Below are positions 32,472 to 40,800 of a stretch of 64,000 nucleotides of DNA, piece by piece (within the stretch, counting starts at the first letter, position 1; the number at the start of each line of letters is the position of its first letter). The stretch lies in NCBI RefSeq assembly GCF_001422885.1, contig NZ_LMMZ01000039.1, forward strand, positions 9,720 through 73,719. Reading direction: 5' to 3'. A program made the translations under genes and the position numbers. Source of the DNA: Methylobacterium sp. Leaf104. Lineage in GTDB: Bacteria > Pseudomonadota > Alphaproteobacteria > Rhizobiales > Beijerinckiaceae. The notes beneath the pieces were generated by a model. The model did no database searches and was not told the origin of the DNA. It saw nothing but the letters and a program-made list of their open reading frames with translations.

Positions 32472-32525
32472 AGGGCCGTCGATGGTGGGTTCTATCCGGG
32501 CGCCATCGGGCCGGGTCCGGCCCCG

Positions 32526-33926
32526 TCAGATCCCGCCGAAGACCCAGCGCAGCTTCGACAGGAAGCCGCCGCCGGAGCGCTTCTCGCGCACCTCCGCGGG
32601 CTCGTCCTTGACCGTGGCCGCCGCGGCATCGGCCTGGATCAGGCCGAGGGCCGCCGTGTCGGTGGTCTCGCGGTCGATCAGGATGAAGCCGCCGGTGTCG
32701 CGGTTCTGCGTATAGGCATCCACCGCCACGGCCCGGTCGAGCGTCAGGGTGACGTCGGCGATGTCGTTGGCGGTGAGGCGCGCGGCCGGCTCGGGATTGC
32801 CGGTCTCCGGATCGATCCGGGTCCGGATCGTGGACACGACGGCGTTCACCGTCACGGTCCCGATCTTGGCGAGCAGGGTGGCGCCGGGCAGCAATTCGGT
32901 CTCGGCCGCCCAGAACAGGCGGGCGTCCAGGCTGTCCGTCACCCGCATCGGCGCGTCGGCGGTGACGATGACCGAGCCGCGCGAGGCGTCGATCTCGTCG
33001 GCCAGCACCAGGGTCACCGACTGGCCCTCCACCGCGTGGGGCAGATCGCCGTCGGCGGTGAAGATCCGGGCGATCCTGGAGGTCCGGCCCGAGGGCTCGA
33101 CGATCACGGCGTCGCCGGGAGCCACGCGCCCGCTGGCGACGAGGCCGGAAAAGCCCCGGAAGTCCGAGTTCGGCCGGTTGACCCACTGCACCGCCATGCG
33201 GAACGGGGCGGCCTGCTCCTCGACGCGGACCGGGACCTCTTCGAGGTACTGCAGCAGCGGCGTGCCGGTGTACCAGGGCGCCGCGGCGCCCGGCAGCACG
33301 ACGTTGTCGCCGTTCTTGGCCGAGAGCGGGATCGCCCGGACCTCGGTGAAGCCCAGGGGCGTGGCGAAGTCCTTGAACGCCGCAAGGAGTTCCTCGAAGC
33401 GGGTCTCGGACCAGCCGACGAGGTCCATCTTGTTCACCGCGAGGGCCACGCGCCTGATGCCCAGCAGCGAGACGAGGAGCGCATGCCGCCGGGTCTGCCG
33501 GGTCAGGCCCTGGCGGGCATCCACCAGGATCACCGCCACGTCCGCCGTGGAGGCGCCCGTGGCCATGTTGCGGGTGTACTGCTCGTGGCCGGGGGTGTCG
33601 GCGACGATGAAGGAGCGCCTGTCCGTGGAGAAGAAGCGATAGGCGACGTCGATGGTGATGCCCTGCTCGCGCTCAGCCTGGAGGCCGTCGACCAGGAGCG
33701 CCAGGTCGATCTCGGCGCCCTGCGTGCCGTGCTTGCGCGAGTCGCGCTGCAGCGCCGTGACCTGATCGTCGAAGATCTGCTTGGTGTCGTGCAGCAGGCG
33801 GCCGATCAGCGTCGACTTGCCATCGTCGACGGAGCCGCAGGTGATGAAGCGCAGGACTTCCTTGTTCTGGTGCGCGGACAGGAAGGCGTCGTAGCCGAAG
33901 GTTTCGGGTGACTGATGGATCGTCAT
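32526..33926 (-). CDS. cysN: Sulfate adenylyltransferase subunit 1 (GTPase)
   Basis: The 466-residue protein is the GTPase subunit of ATP sulfurylase, which with CysD makes APS from sulfate. The G motifs are GSVDDGKSTLIGRL (about 31-44), DTPGHEQYTRNMATGAS and NKMDLVGW, followed by EF-Tu-like beta barrels. At 466 residues it lacks the C-terminal APS kinase domain of the fused NodQ/CysNC form. It begins 1 nt after the cysD stop and closes the cysH-D-N operon. Confidence 0.97.
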   Translation of the reverse strand: MTIHQSPETFGYDAFLSAHQNKEVLRFITCGSVDDGKSTLIGRLLHDTKQIFDDQVTALQRDSRKHGTQGAEIDLALLVDGLQAEREQGITIDVAYRFFSTDRRSFIVADTPGHEQYTRNMATGASTADVAVILVDARQGLTRQTRRHALLVSLLGIRRVALAVNKMDLVGWSETRFEELLAAFKDFATPLGFTEVRAIPLSAKNGDNVVLPGAAAPWYTGTPLLQYLEEVPVRVEEQAAPFRMAVQWVNRPNSDFRGFSGLVASGRVAPGDAVIVEPSGRTSRIARIFTADGDLPHAVEGQSVTLVLADEIDASRGSVIVTADAPMRVTDSLDARLFWAAETELLPGATLLAKIGTVTVNAVVSTIRTRIDPETGNPEPAARLTANDIADVTLTLDRAVAVDAYTQNRDTGGFILIDRETTDTAALGLIQADAAAATVKDEPAEVREKRSGGGFLSKLRWVFGGI

Positions 33927-33927
33927 C

Positions 33928-34869
33928 TTAGAAATACCCCTCCTGCTTCTTGCGCTCCATGGCGCCCGCGCCGTCCTTGTCGATGACCCGGCCCTGGCGC
34001 TCCGAGGTGCGGGCGGCCAGGGTCTCGCCGATGATCTCCGGCAGGGTCGCGGCGTCGCTCTCGACGGCCCCGGTCAGGGGATAGTCGCCCAGCGTCCGGA
34101 AGCGGACCGTCAGTTCCTGGGGCGTCTCGCCCGGCTCGAGCGGGAAGCGATCGTCATCGACCATGATGAGCTGGCCGTCGCGCTCCACCACCGGACGCGG
34201 CTTGGCGAAGTAAAGCGGCACGATCGGGATCTGCTCCTGCTCGATGTAGAGCCAGACGTCGAGCTCGGTCCAATTCGAGAGCGGGAACACGCGCAGCGAC
34301 TCACCGCGCTTCTTCTTCATGTTGTAGAGGTGCCAGGGCTCGGCACGCTGGCGCTTCGGGTCCCAGCGGTGCTGCGCCGTACGCAGGGAGACGATGCGCT
34401 CCTTGGCTCGGCTCGCCTCCTCGTCGCGCCGGGCACCGCCGAAGGCCGCGTCGAACTTGTGCTTGTCGAGGGCCTGGCGCAGCGCCTGGGTCTTCATGAC
34501 GTCGGTGTGCACTTCCGAGCCGTGGCTCACCGGGCCGATGCCGCGGGCGAGACCGTCCTGGTTGGTGTGCACGATGAGGTCGAGGCCGAGCTCCTTCGCG
34601 CGCCGATCGCGGAAGGCGATCATCTCCTTGAACTTCCAGGTGGTGTCGATGTGCATCAGCGGGAACGGCAGGCGCCCGGGCGCGAAGGCCTTCAGCGCCA
34701 AGTGCAGCAGCACCGACGAATCCTTGCCGATGGAATAGAGCATCACCGGGTTCTCGGTCTCGGCGACCGTCTCCCGCATGATGTGGATGCTCTCGGCTTC
34801 CAGGCGCTGAAGGTGGGTGAGCCGTTCGGACCGGCTCGCCGCATGGGTGGTGAGGGGTGCGGCGCTCAT
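33928..34869 (-). CDS. cysD: Sulfate adenylyltransferase subunit 2
   Basis: The 313-residue protein is the catalytic PP-loop subunit of ATP sulfurylase. The PP-loop is MLYSIGKDSSVLLHLALKAF (near residue 45), followed by MHIDTTWKFKEMI and DAAFGGARRDEEASRAKERI, and it ends in the conserved KKQEGYF. The start at 34869 overlaps the cysH stop by 4 nt (ATGA), and the GTPase subunit follows after 1 nt, so the subunits are made together. Confidence 0.98.
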   Translation of the reverse strand: MSAAPLTTHAASRSERLTHLQRLEAESIHIMRETVAETENPVMLYSIGKDSSVLLHLALKAFAPGRLPFPLMHIDTTWKFKEMIAFRDRRAKELGLDLIVHTNQDGLARGIGPVSHGSEVHTDVMKTQALRQALDKHKFDAAFGGARRDEEASRAKERIVSLRTAQHRWDPKRQRAEPWHLYNMKKKRGESLRVFPLSNWTELDVWLYIEQEQIPIVPLYFAKPRPVVERDGQLIMVDDDRFPLEPGETPQELTVRFRTLGDYPLTGAVESDAATLPEIIGETLAARTSERQGRVIDKDGAGAMERKKQEGYF

Positions 34870-35678
34870 CGGGCCATCTCCAGGGTGTTGGCGTGTCGGG
34901 TCGTCTCGAAGGCGGCCGCTTCCTGGCCGGGCGCGACGGTCTCGTCGGGCGCGTGCAGGTCCGAAGTCTGGACGTGCAGGCCGCATTCCTTCTTGGAGGC
35001 CTGCTCCCACCACCAGCGGCCGGCGCGCTCGTCCTCGCCGACCCGGATCGCCCGGGTGCAGGGCGCGCAGCCGATCGACGGGAAGCCGCGGTCGTGCAGC
35101 ACGTTGTAGGGAACGTAGTTTTCCAGGACGAAGCGCTCGACGTCGGCGCGGGACCAATCCGCCAGCGGGTTGATCTTGATCAGCCCGCGCGCCGGGTCGG
35201 CCTCGGCCAGCGGCGTGTCGGCGCGGTTGGCCGACTGCCCGGCCCGCAGGCCCGTGAGCCAGCCGGCGGCCCCCGCGAGGGCGCGTCCCAGCGGCTCGAC
35301 CTTGCGGAAGCCGCAGCAGGCCTGGCGCGCGGCGACCGAATGACGGAACCCGTTGATGCCGGACTCGGCCACGAAGCGCTCCTCGGCCTCGCGCTCCGGC
35401 GCATAGGCGCGGATGCGGATGCCGTAGGCGGATTCGGTCTCCGTCCAGGTGTCGTAGGCCTCGGGGTAGAGGCGGCCCGTATCGAGGGTGACGATCTCGG
35501 TCCGGCCCTTGTGCATCGCCACCGCGTGGGTGAGCGCCTGATCCTCGATGCCGAGGCTGGTGGTGAAGACCAAGCGACCCGGCACGGCCGCCTCGATGTG
35601 CGCGATGCGGCCCTTGAGGTCGAGGCCGGCCATTGCGGAGGCCAGGTCCCGCGCCGCCTTATCCAGTTGAGAGGTCAT
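34866..35678 (-). CDS. cysH: APS reductase (thioredoxin-dependent)
   Basis: The 270-residue protein reduces adenylyl sulfate to sulfite. Cysteines 121, 122, 204 and 207 (CCGFRK and GCAPC) are the [4Fe-4S] ligands that mark the APS-using type, and the catalytic cysteine is in KKECGLH (C232). PAPS-type enzymes lack the four ligand cysteines. This matches the absence of an APS kinase in the locus. The N-terminus MTSQLDKAARDL is set by the ATG at 35678. A -35-like TTGACA and a 16-bp palindrome lie upstream, and thioredoxin is the expected electron donor. Confidence 0.95.
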   Translation of the reverse strand: MTSQLDKAARDLASAMAGLDLKGRIAHIEAAVPGRLVFTTSLGIEDQALTHAVAMHKGRTEIVTLDTGRLYPEAYDTWTETESAYGIRIRAYAPEREAEERFVAESGINGFRHSVAARQACCGFRKVEPLGRALAGAAGWLTGLRAGQSANRADTPLAEADPARGLIKINPLADWSRADVERFVLENYVPYNVLHDRGFPSIGCAPCTRAIRVGEDERAGRWWWEQASKKECGLHVQTSDLHAPDETVAPGQEAAAFETTRHANTLEMAR

Positions 35679-35716
35679 GGGAGACTTTGTGAAGTGGCTT
35701 GTCTGGACCCTGAAAT

Positions 35717-35732
35717 GTTCGCTATAACGAAC
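35717..35732 (-). promoter_or_regulatory. Palindromic box at the cysH promoter
   Basis: GTTCG-CTATAA-CGAAC (16 bp) lies 39-54 nt upstream of the cysH start. Read leftward, a consensus TTGACA (35735-35740) is immediately upstream, so the box would fill the spacer between -35 and -10. A similar 16-bp box (12 of 16 positions identical) stands before cysJ. Confidence 0.6.
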
Positions 35733-35830
35733 GCTGTCAAGGCATGGCGGCCATCCGCGCGGGGCAATCCCCATCCGCGAACACCGCCCTGTCGCAACGG
35801 GCACGGACCGTTTTCCGTTGCCTGGCGAAG

Positions 35831-35843
35831 AAAATTCCTTTTG
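35831..35843. promoter_or_regulatory. AT-rich box between cysH and the lrp-like gene
   Basis: AAAATTCCTTTTG is a near-palindromic AT-rich element in very GC-rich DNA, 62-74 nt before the Lrp-family start. A close variant, AAAATTCTCTTTTG, occurs before cysJ. Such AT-centred elements suit Lrp/AsnC proteins. Confidence 0.5.
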
Positions 35844-35904
35844 ACCGGTCGCCGCGACGTGCTCCCGCGCACGCCGGCCCGGCTCACGAACCCGCGAGGC
35901 CAGC

Positions 35905-36411
35905 TTGGATTCGATCGACCTGAAGATCCTGGCGCTGCTGCAGCACGACGCCACCCTGTCCATCGCCACCATCGGCGAGAAGGTCGGCCTGTCGCAGACG
36001 CCGTGCTGGAAGCGCATCCAGCGCCTGGAGGCCGACGGCGTCATCGACCGGCGCGTGGCCGTCCTCGACCCGGTGAAACTCGGCCTCGGGCTCACCGTCT
36101 TCGTCTCCATCGAGACGGCGGATCACTCGCGCGAATGGCTTGAGCGCTTTGCCGAGACGGTCTCGGCGATGCCCGAAGTGCTCGAATTCTATCGCATGGC
36201 CGGCGATGTGGACTACATGCTCCGCGTCGTCGTCGCCGATATGCGCGCCTACGATACGTTCTATAAGCACCTCATCGCGACTCTGCCCCTCAAGAACGTG
36301 ACCTCCCGGTTCGCGATGGAGAAGGTCAAGTCCACCACCGCCCTGCCCCTTCCGGCCCCACCCGCCAACGGACGCTTCACGCCGACGCTGTCAGTGGTGG
36401 CCGGGGAATAA
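35905..36411 (+). CDS. Lrp/AsnC family transcriptional regulator
   Basis: The 168-residue protein has the Lrp layout. The N-terminal winged helix-turn-helix (IDLKILALLQHDATLSIATIGEKVGLSQTPCWKRIQRLE) is followed by the RAM ligand-binding domain (about 65-145, FYRMAGDVDYMLRVVVADM). A Pro/Ala-rich tail of about 25 residues is added. The likely start is TTG at 35905, since LDSIDLKIL matches the usual MDxID N-terminus and no ATG or GTG fits. It sits between the divergent cysHDN and cysJI units with related boxes on both sides, so it probably controls sulfate assimilation, perhaps sensing an amino acid such as cysteine or O-acetylserine. That role is inference. Confidence 0.88.
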   Translation: MDSIDLKILALLQHDATLSIATIGEKVGLSQTPCWKRIQRLEADGVIDRRVAVLDPVKLGLGLTVFVSIETADHSREWLERFAETVSAMPEVLEFYRMAGDVDYMLRVVVADMRAYDTFYKHLIATLPLKNVTSRFAMEKVKSTTALPLPAPPANGRFTPTLSVVAGE

Positions 36412-36423
36412 AATTCTCTTTTG
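36410..36423. promoter_or_regulatory. AT-rich box upstream of cysJ
   Basis: AAAATTCTCTTTTG begins at the stop codon of the Lrp-like gene, about 85 nt before cysJ. It repeats the element at 35831-35843 with one extra base in the centre. Confidence 0.5.
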
Positions 36424-36460
36424 CACTGCACACGCAGGCAGCTCCTTCTACCGTGACGTC

Positions 36461-36476
36461 GTTCTGTAAAACGGAC
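36461..36476 (+). promoter_or_regulatory. Palindromic box at the cysJ promoter
   Basis: GTTCTGTAAAACGGAC (16 bp), 33-48 nt before the cysJ start, matches the cysH box at 12 of 16 positions and keeps the outer GTTC and the final AC. Confidence 0.55.
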
Positions 36477-36508
36477 AACCCCGTTGACAGCCGGCCTCTC
36501 AGGACGAC

Positions 36509-38296
36509 ATGGCTTCCCACATGGCACGACACGCGATCATCCCCCGCACGGCTCCCTTCGGCGACACCGAACGCGCGAGCCTCGACGCCGTCCTCGGCGC
36601 CGCCTCCCCGATCCAGCGCGCCTGGCTCGCCGGCTTCCTCGCCGGCCTCGACGCCAGCGGCGCCCCGCAGGCCGCCGCCGTCCCGGCCGCGCCACCGAAG
36701 GCGGCCGAGCCGCTGACCATCCTGTTCGCCAGCGAATCCGGAAACTCCGAGAAGCTCGCCGGCGACATGGCCAAGCTCGCCCGCAAGAACGGCTTCAAGC
36801 CGAAGATCGTCGACTTCGCGGATCTCGAGATCGCCAGTCTCGCCAAGGAGAAGCGCATCGTCGCCATCGCGGCGACCTGGGGCGAGGGCGAGCCGCCGGC
36901 CCGGGCCGTGCGCGCCTACAACGAGCTGATGGCCGACGGCGCGCCGCGACTCGACGGCGTGTCCTTCGGCGTGCTGTCGCTGGGCGACACCTCCTATGCG
37001 GAGTTCTGCGCCATCGGGAAGGCGCTGGACGCCCGCTTCGAAGCGCTGGGCGGCACCCGTGCGCACGCGCGCGCCGACCTCGACCTCGATTTCGAGACGC
37101 CGGCCGCCGCCTGGATCAAGGAGACCCTCAAGGCCCTGGCCCCGCCGCCGAGCGCCGACAACGTGGTGGCGGTGGACTTCGCCGCCCGCGCCGCCGGCGA
37201 CGAGGACGAGGAGGCCGAGCCGAGCCGCGAGCCCCGGGTCGTCGAGGTCATCGACCACGTCAACCTGAACTCGTCGCGCTCCGACAAGGAGACGATCCAC
37301 CTCGCCCTCGAATTCGAGGACGGCGCCCCGGCCTACGAACCCGGCGATTCGCTGGAGATCTATCCGGAGAACGACCCGGCCCTGGTGGACGAGATTCTGA
37401 CCGCCACCGGGCTCTCCGGCGACGCGGCCCTGCGCCGGGCGCTGCTGGCCGAACGCGACATCACCACCCTGTCGGCCACCACGGTGGAGCGCTTCGTCAA
37501 GGCCACGGGCCATGCGGAGGCGCAGAAGCTGATCGACGGCGGCGAGCTGCGCGCCTGGATCGAGGGCCGCCACCTCATCGACCTCATCACCGCCTATCCG
37601 GCGGCGCTCACGGCCGAGCACCTCAACACCATCACCCGGCCCCTGCCGCCGCGGGCCTATTCCATCGCTTCCTCGCGCAAGGAGGTGGGCGACGAGGTCC
37701 ACCTCGTGATCGCGGCGGTGCGTTACGAGACCCATGGCCGGGCGCGCGGCGGCGTCGCCTCGACCCACGTGGCCGACCGCATCAGGAACGGCGCCAAGCT
37801 GCGGGTGAAGCTGAAGCCCAACCGTCACTTCCGCCTGCCGCAGGACCCGGCCACCGACATCATCATGGTCGGCCCCGGCACCGGCGTCGCGCCGTTCCGC
37901 GCCTTCGTGCAGGAGCGCCGCGCCGTCGAGGCCCCCGGGCGCTCGTGGCTGTTCTTCGGCGACCGGCACTTCACCCACGACTTCCTGTACCAGCTCGAGT
38001 GGCAGGAGGCCCTGGAGGACGGGTCGCTCACGCAGATCGACGTCGCCTTCTCGCGGGACCAGCCGGAAAAGATCTACGTGCAGGACCGGATCGCCCAGCA
38101 CGCTACGGAGATCGTCGCCTGGCTGGAGGGCGGTGCGCATTTCTACGTCTGCGGCGACGCCACCCGGATGGCCAAGGACGTGCGCCACGCGGTGGTGAAG
38201 GCCTACCAGGACGTGAAGTCGCTGAGCCCGGCGGATGCCGAGACGGCCGTCGCCGCCCTGGAGCGTGCCCACCGTTACCAGCAGGACGTCTACTGA
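36509..38296 (+). CDS. cysJ: Sulfite reductase flavoprotein (CysJ-type)
   Basis: The 595-residue diflavin reductase moves electrons from NADPH through FAD and FMN to the hemoprotein. Residues about 65-210 are a flavodoxin domain (LTILFASESGNSEKLAGDMA, then ATWGEGEPP and VLSLGDTSYAEFCAIG). Residues about 240-440 are the FAD-binding domain with RAYSIASSRKEVGDEVHL. The NADPH domain follows with IIMVGPGTGVAPFRAFVQER and ends in DVY. The length matches CysJ. The ATG at 36509 is used; a second ATG lies 12 nt on. It leads the cysJ-cysI unit. Confidence 0.94.
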   Translation: MASHMARHAIIPRTAPFGDTERASLDAVLGAASPIQRAWLAGFLAGLDASGAPQAAAVPAAPPKAAEPLTILFASESGNSEKLAGDMAKLARKNGFKPKIVDFADLEIASLAKEKRIVAIAATWGEGEPPARAVRAYNELMADGAPRLDGVSFGVLSLGDTSYAEFCAIGKALDARFEALGGTRAHARADLDLDFETPAAAWIKETLKALAPPPSADNVVAVDFAARAAGDEDEEAEPSREPRVVEVIDHVNLNSSRSDKETIHLALEFEDGAPAYEPGDSLEIYPENDPALVDEILTATGLSGDAALRRALLAERDITTLSATTVERFVKATGHAEAQKLIDGGELRAWIEGRHLIDLITAYPAALTAEHLNTITRPLPPRAYSIASSRKEVGDEVHLVIAAVRYETHGRARGGVASTHVADRIRNGAKLRVKLKPNRHFRLPQDPATDIIMVGPGTGVAPFRAFVQERRAVEAPGRSWLFFGDRHFTHDFLYQLEWQEALEDGSLTQIDVAFSRDQPEKIYVQDRIAQHATEIVAWLEGGAHFYVCGDATRMAKDVRHAVVKAYQDVKSLSPADAETAVAALERAHRYQQDVY

Positions 38297-38300
38297 GATC

Positions 38301-38411
38301 CCGCCCTCCCCCTCGTGGGGAGGGACCGAGGGTGAGGGTGGTGCAGGATCGAGCGCTCGCGGTGCCTCCTGCACCACCCCCACCTCCAACTCCTCCCCAC
38401 AGGGGGGAGGA
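38301..38411. repeat. Intergenic palindromic (REP-like) element between cysJ and cysI
   Basis: The region holds nested inverted repeats: CCCTCCCCCTCGTGGGGAGG near 38304-38323, then a stem of 13 bp (38335-38347 with 38368-38380, GGGTGGTGCAGGA), ending in another CCTCCCC motif. Together they can fold into a large structure. This style of palindromic unit is common between genes in Rhizobiales. Similar CCTTCCCC/GGGGAAGG arms occur at 58745-58765. Confidence 0.65.
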
Positions 38412-38436
38412 GAGCTCCCGAACCGGAAATCCCGCC

Positions 38437-40233
38437 ATGGCCGACAAGACCACCACCCGCACCTACGAGACCCCGCCCACCGACCGCCCGATCTCGGACG
38501 CGGACGCGGCGCGCGCGGCGGGTCTGGCCGCCAACGAACACATCAAGATCGCCAGTGGCTACCTGCGCGGCACCCTGGCGGACGGCCTCCTGAAGCACGC
38601 CACCGGCGCCATCTCCGAGGATGACGGGCAGCTCGTGAAGTTCCACGGGATGTACCTGCAGGACGACCGCGACATCCGGGCCGAGCGCACGAAGAAGAAG
38701 CTCGAGAAGGCCTTCAGCTTCATGATCCGCCTGCGCATCGCCGGCGGCGTCGTCACCCCCAAGCAGTGGCTGGCGCTGGACGAGATCGCCACGACCTATG
38801 CGGGCGGCGCCCTGCGGGCGACCACGCGCCAGACCTTTCAGTATCACGGCGTCATCAAGTCGAACCTCAAGCGCACGATGGCGGCCATCGACGCGACGCT
38901 GCTGGACACCATCGCGGCCTGCGGCGACGTCAACCGCAACGTGATGGCGGCGACGAACCCGGCCCAGACCGGCGCCCACAAGGCCGCCTACCAGCTCGCC
39001 AAGGACATCTCGGATTCGCTCCTGCCCAAGACCAGCGCCTGGCGCGAGATCTGGCTCGACGGCGAGCGCGTGGTCGGCGGCGAAGACGCAGCCGAGATCG
39101 AGCCGGTCTACGGCAAGACCTACCTGCCCCGGAAGTTCAAGACCGTGGTCGCGGTGCCGCCCTCGAACGAGGTCGACATCTTCGCCCACGACCTCGGCTT
39201 CATCGCCATCCTGGACAAGAAGGGCAAGGTCACGGGCTGGAACGTCACGGTCGGCGGCGGCATGGGCATGACCCACGGCGAGACCGACACCTTCCCGCGC
39301 ACCGCGGACGTGATGTGCTTCGTGAAGCCCGAGGACGCCCTGAAGGCGGCCGAGGCCGTGATGACGGTCCAGCGCGACTGGGGCAACCGCAAGGTCCGCA
39401 AGAACGCCCGCCTGAAATACACCATCGAGCGCTACGGCCTCGCCGCCTTCCGGGCCGAGGTCGAGAAGCGCGTCGGCAAGCCGCTGGACGACCCGAAGCC
39501 CTTCACCTTCACGGGCAACGGCGACCGCTACGGCTGGACCGAGGGCGACGACGGCCGCCACCACCTGACGCTCTACGTCGCCTCGGGCCGGATCAAGGAC
39601 TACGAGAACGGTCCGCAGCTGCTGACCGGCCTGCGCCGGATCGCCGAGATCCACGAGGGCGACTTCCGCCTGACCGGAAACCAGAACGTCATCATCGCCA
39701 ACGTGCCGGGCGAGAAGCGCGCCGAGATCGAGGCGCTGGTGGACCAGTACGGCATGATGAAGGGCGCCAGCGCCCTGCGCCGCAACTCCATGGCCTGCGT
39801 CGCCCTGCCGACTTGCGGCCTGGCCCTGGCCGAGAGCGAGCGCTACCTGCCGAGCCTGATGGACGAATTGGAAGCGAGCCTCGCCTCCCACGGCCTGCAG
39901 GACGACGAGATCACCATCCGGATGACCGGCTGCCCCAACGGCTGCGCCCGGCCCTTCATCGCCGAGATCGGCTTCGTCGGACGCGGCCCCGAGCGCTACC
40001 ACCTCTACCTGGGTGCGGCCTTCGACGGCTCGCGCCTCGGCAAGCTCTACGCCGAGGACGTCACCGCCTCGGAGATCAAGACCATCCTCGATCCGCTCTT
40101 CGCGGCCTATGCCCGGAACAAGCAGCCCGGCGAGCGGTTCGGCGATTACCTGATCCGTGACGGCTACGTGACCCGGACGATCAACGGGCCGGATTTCCAC
40201 GACAGCACGGGTGCGCTGAAGAGCGCCGCCTGA
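38437..40233 (+). CDS. cysI: Sulfite reductase hemoprotein (nitrite/sulfite reductase family)
   Basis: The 598-residue protein carries two NirBD/SiR repeats and the siroheme-[4Fe-4S] site. The ligand cysteines are C454 and C460 (ACVALPTCG) and C499 and C503 (GCPNGCARPF). Conserved segments also include RATTRQTFQYHGV and NVTVGGGMGMTHG. It reduces sulfite to sulfide with six electrons, supplied here by the CysJ subunit encoded just upstream. The 140-nt gap to cysJ contains a REP-like palindrome, which may set the ratio of the two subunits. A 10-bp hairpin about 100 nt after the stop could end the unit. Confidence 0.96.
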   Translation: MADKTTTRTYETPPTDRPISDADAARAAGLAANEHIKIASGYLRGTLADGLLKHATGAISEDDGQLVKFHGMYLQDDRDIRAERTKKKLEKAFSFMIRLRIAGGVVTPKQWLALDEIATTYAGGALRATTRQTFQYHGVIKSNLKRTMAAIDATLLDTIAACGDVNRNVMAATNPAQTGAHKAAYQLAKDISDSLLPKTSAWREIWLDGERVVGGEDAAEIEPVYGKTYLPRKFKTVVAVPPSNEVDIFAHDLGFIAILDKKGKVTGWNVTVGGGMGMTHGETDTFPRTADVMCFVKPEDALKAAEAVMTVQRDWGNRKVRKNARLKYTIERYGLAAFRAEVEKRVGKPLDDPKPFTFTGNGDRYGWTEGDDGRHHLTLYVASGRIKDYENGPQLLTGLRRIAEIHEGDFRLTGNQNVIIANVPGEKRAEIEALVDQYGMMKGASALRRNSMACVALPTCGLALAESERYLPSLMDELEASLASHGLQDDEITIRMTGCPNGCARPFIAEIGFVGRGPERYHLYLGAAFDGSRLGKLYAEDVTASEIKTILDPLFAAYARNKQPGERFGDYLIRDGYVTRTINGPDFHDSTGALKSAA

Positions 40234-40330
40234 TTTCGGATCACCCGGAATGCGCGACGCAGACGGACCACAGGCCCTCCGGCAGCCACGTTCACGGGCC
40301 TCGTGGTAATCCCCTCAAGAGCAGCACAGT

Positions 40331-40359
40331 CGCGCCGCACCATCACGGAGTGCGGCGCG
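40331..40359 (+). terminator. Hairpin downstream of cysI
   Basis: CGCGCCGCAC at 40331-40340 pairs exactly with 40350-40359, with a 9-nt loop. No T-run follows. The surrounding gap 40234-40459 holds no gene. Confidence 0.45.
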
Positions 40360-40459
40360 GTGCCGACCAAGTCTAAAGGTCAAGCTCGAACTTCGCTAAG
40401 TGGGAGCGCAACCGTTTCCGTCCCGACCCGTTGTCTGGAGAGACAGCCGGGAGCGCGCC

Positions 40460-40657
40460 ATGGCCAAGCATGAGATCCTGAATTTCTTCGAACATCGGCG
40501 TGACGGCGCCTGGATCTGCGTGAAGCCCTTCACGCTGACGACCAAGAGCAGCAGCGTCGACATCCGCCAGGGCATGCGCTTCGACTACGGCAAGCGGATC
40601 GGCGGCGTCGATCTGGCCGAATATCTGGAGCAATTGGGTTCGCAGTTCGGATCCTAG
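40460..40657 (+). CDS. Hypothetical small protein, 65 residues
   Basis: The product (MAKHEILNFFEHRRDGAW, then VKPFTLTTKSSSVDIRQG) is soluble and basic-to-neutral with no signal peptide and a leucine-rich end (DLAEYLEQLGSQFGS). GGGAG precedes the ATG at 40460. It looks like a conserved hypothetical of Methylobacterium-type genomes, recognised only loosely. No function. Confidence 0.6.
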   Translation: MAKHEILNFFEHRRDGAWICVKPFTLTTKSSSVDIRQGMRFDYGKRIGGVDLAEYLEQLGSQFGS

Positions 40658-40800
40658 TTTCTTTCGATCCGGATCTGGTGAGACACGTCCCGGCGTCGCG
40701 AGGCGCTGGGCTTCGCGTCGCATCGGCATGCTGCCGGCAGCGAGGGGCACGGTGCGGCGCGTTCTTTGACGTCGACCTGGCAACAGCCTAGTTTATCGCC

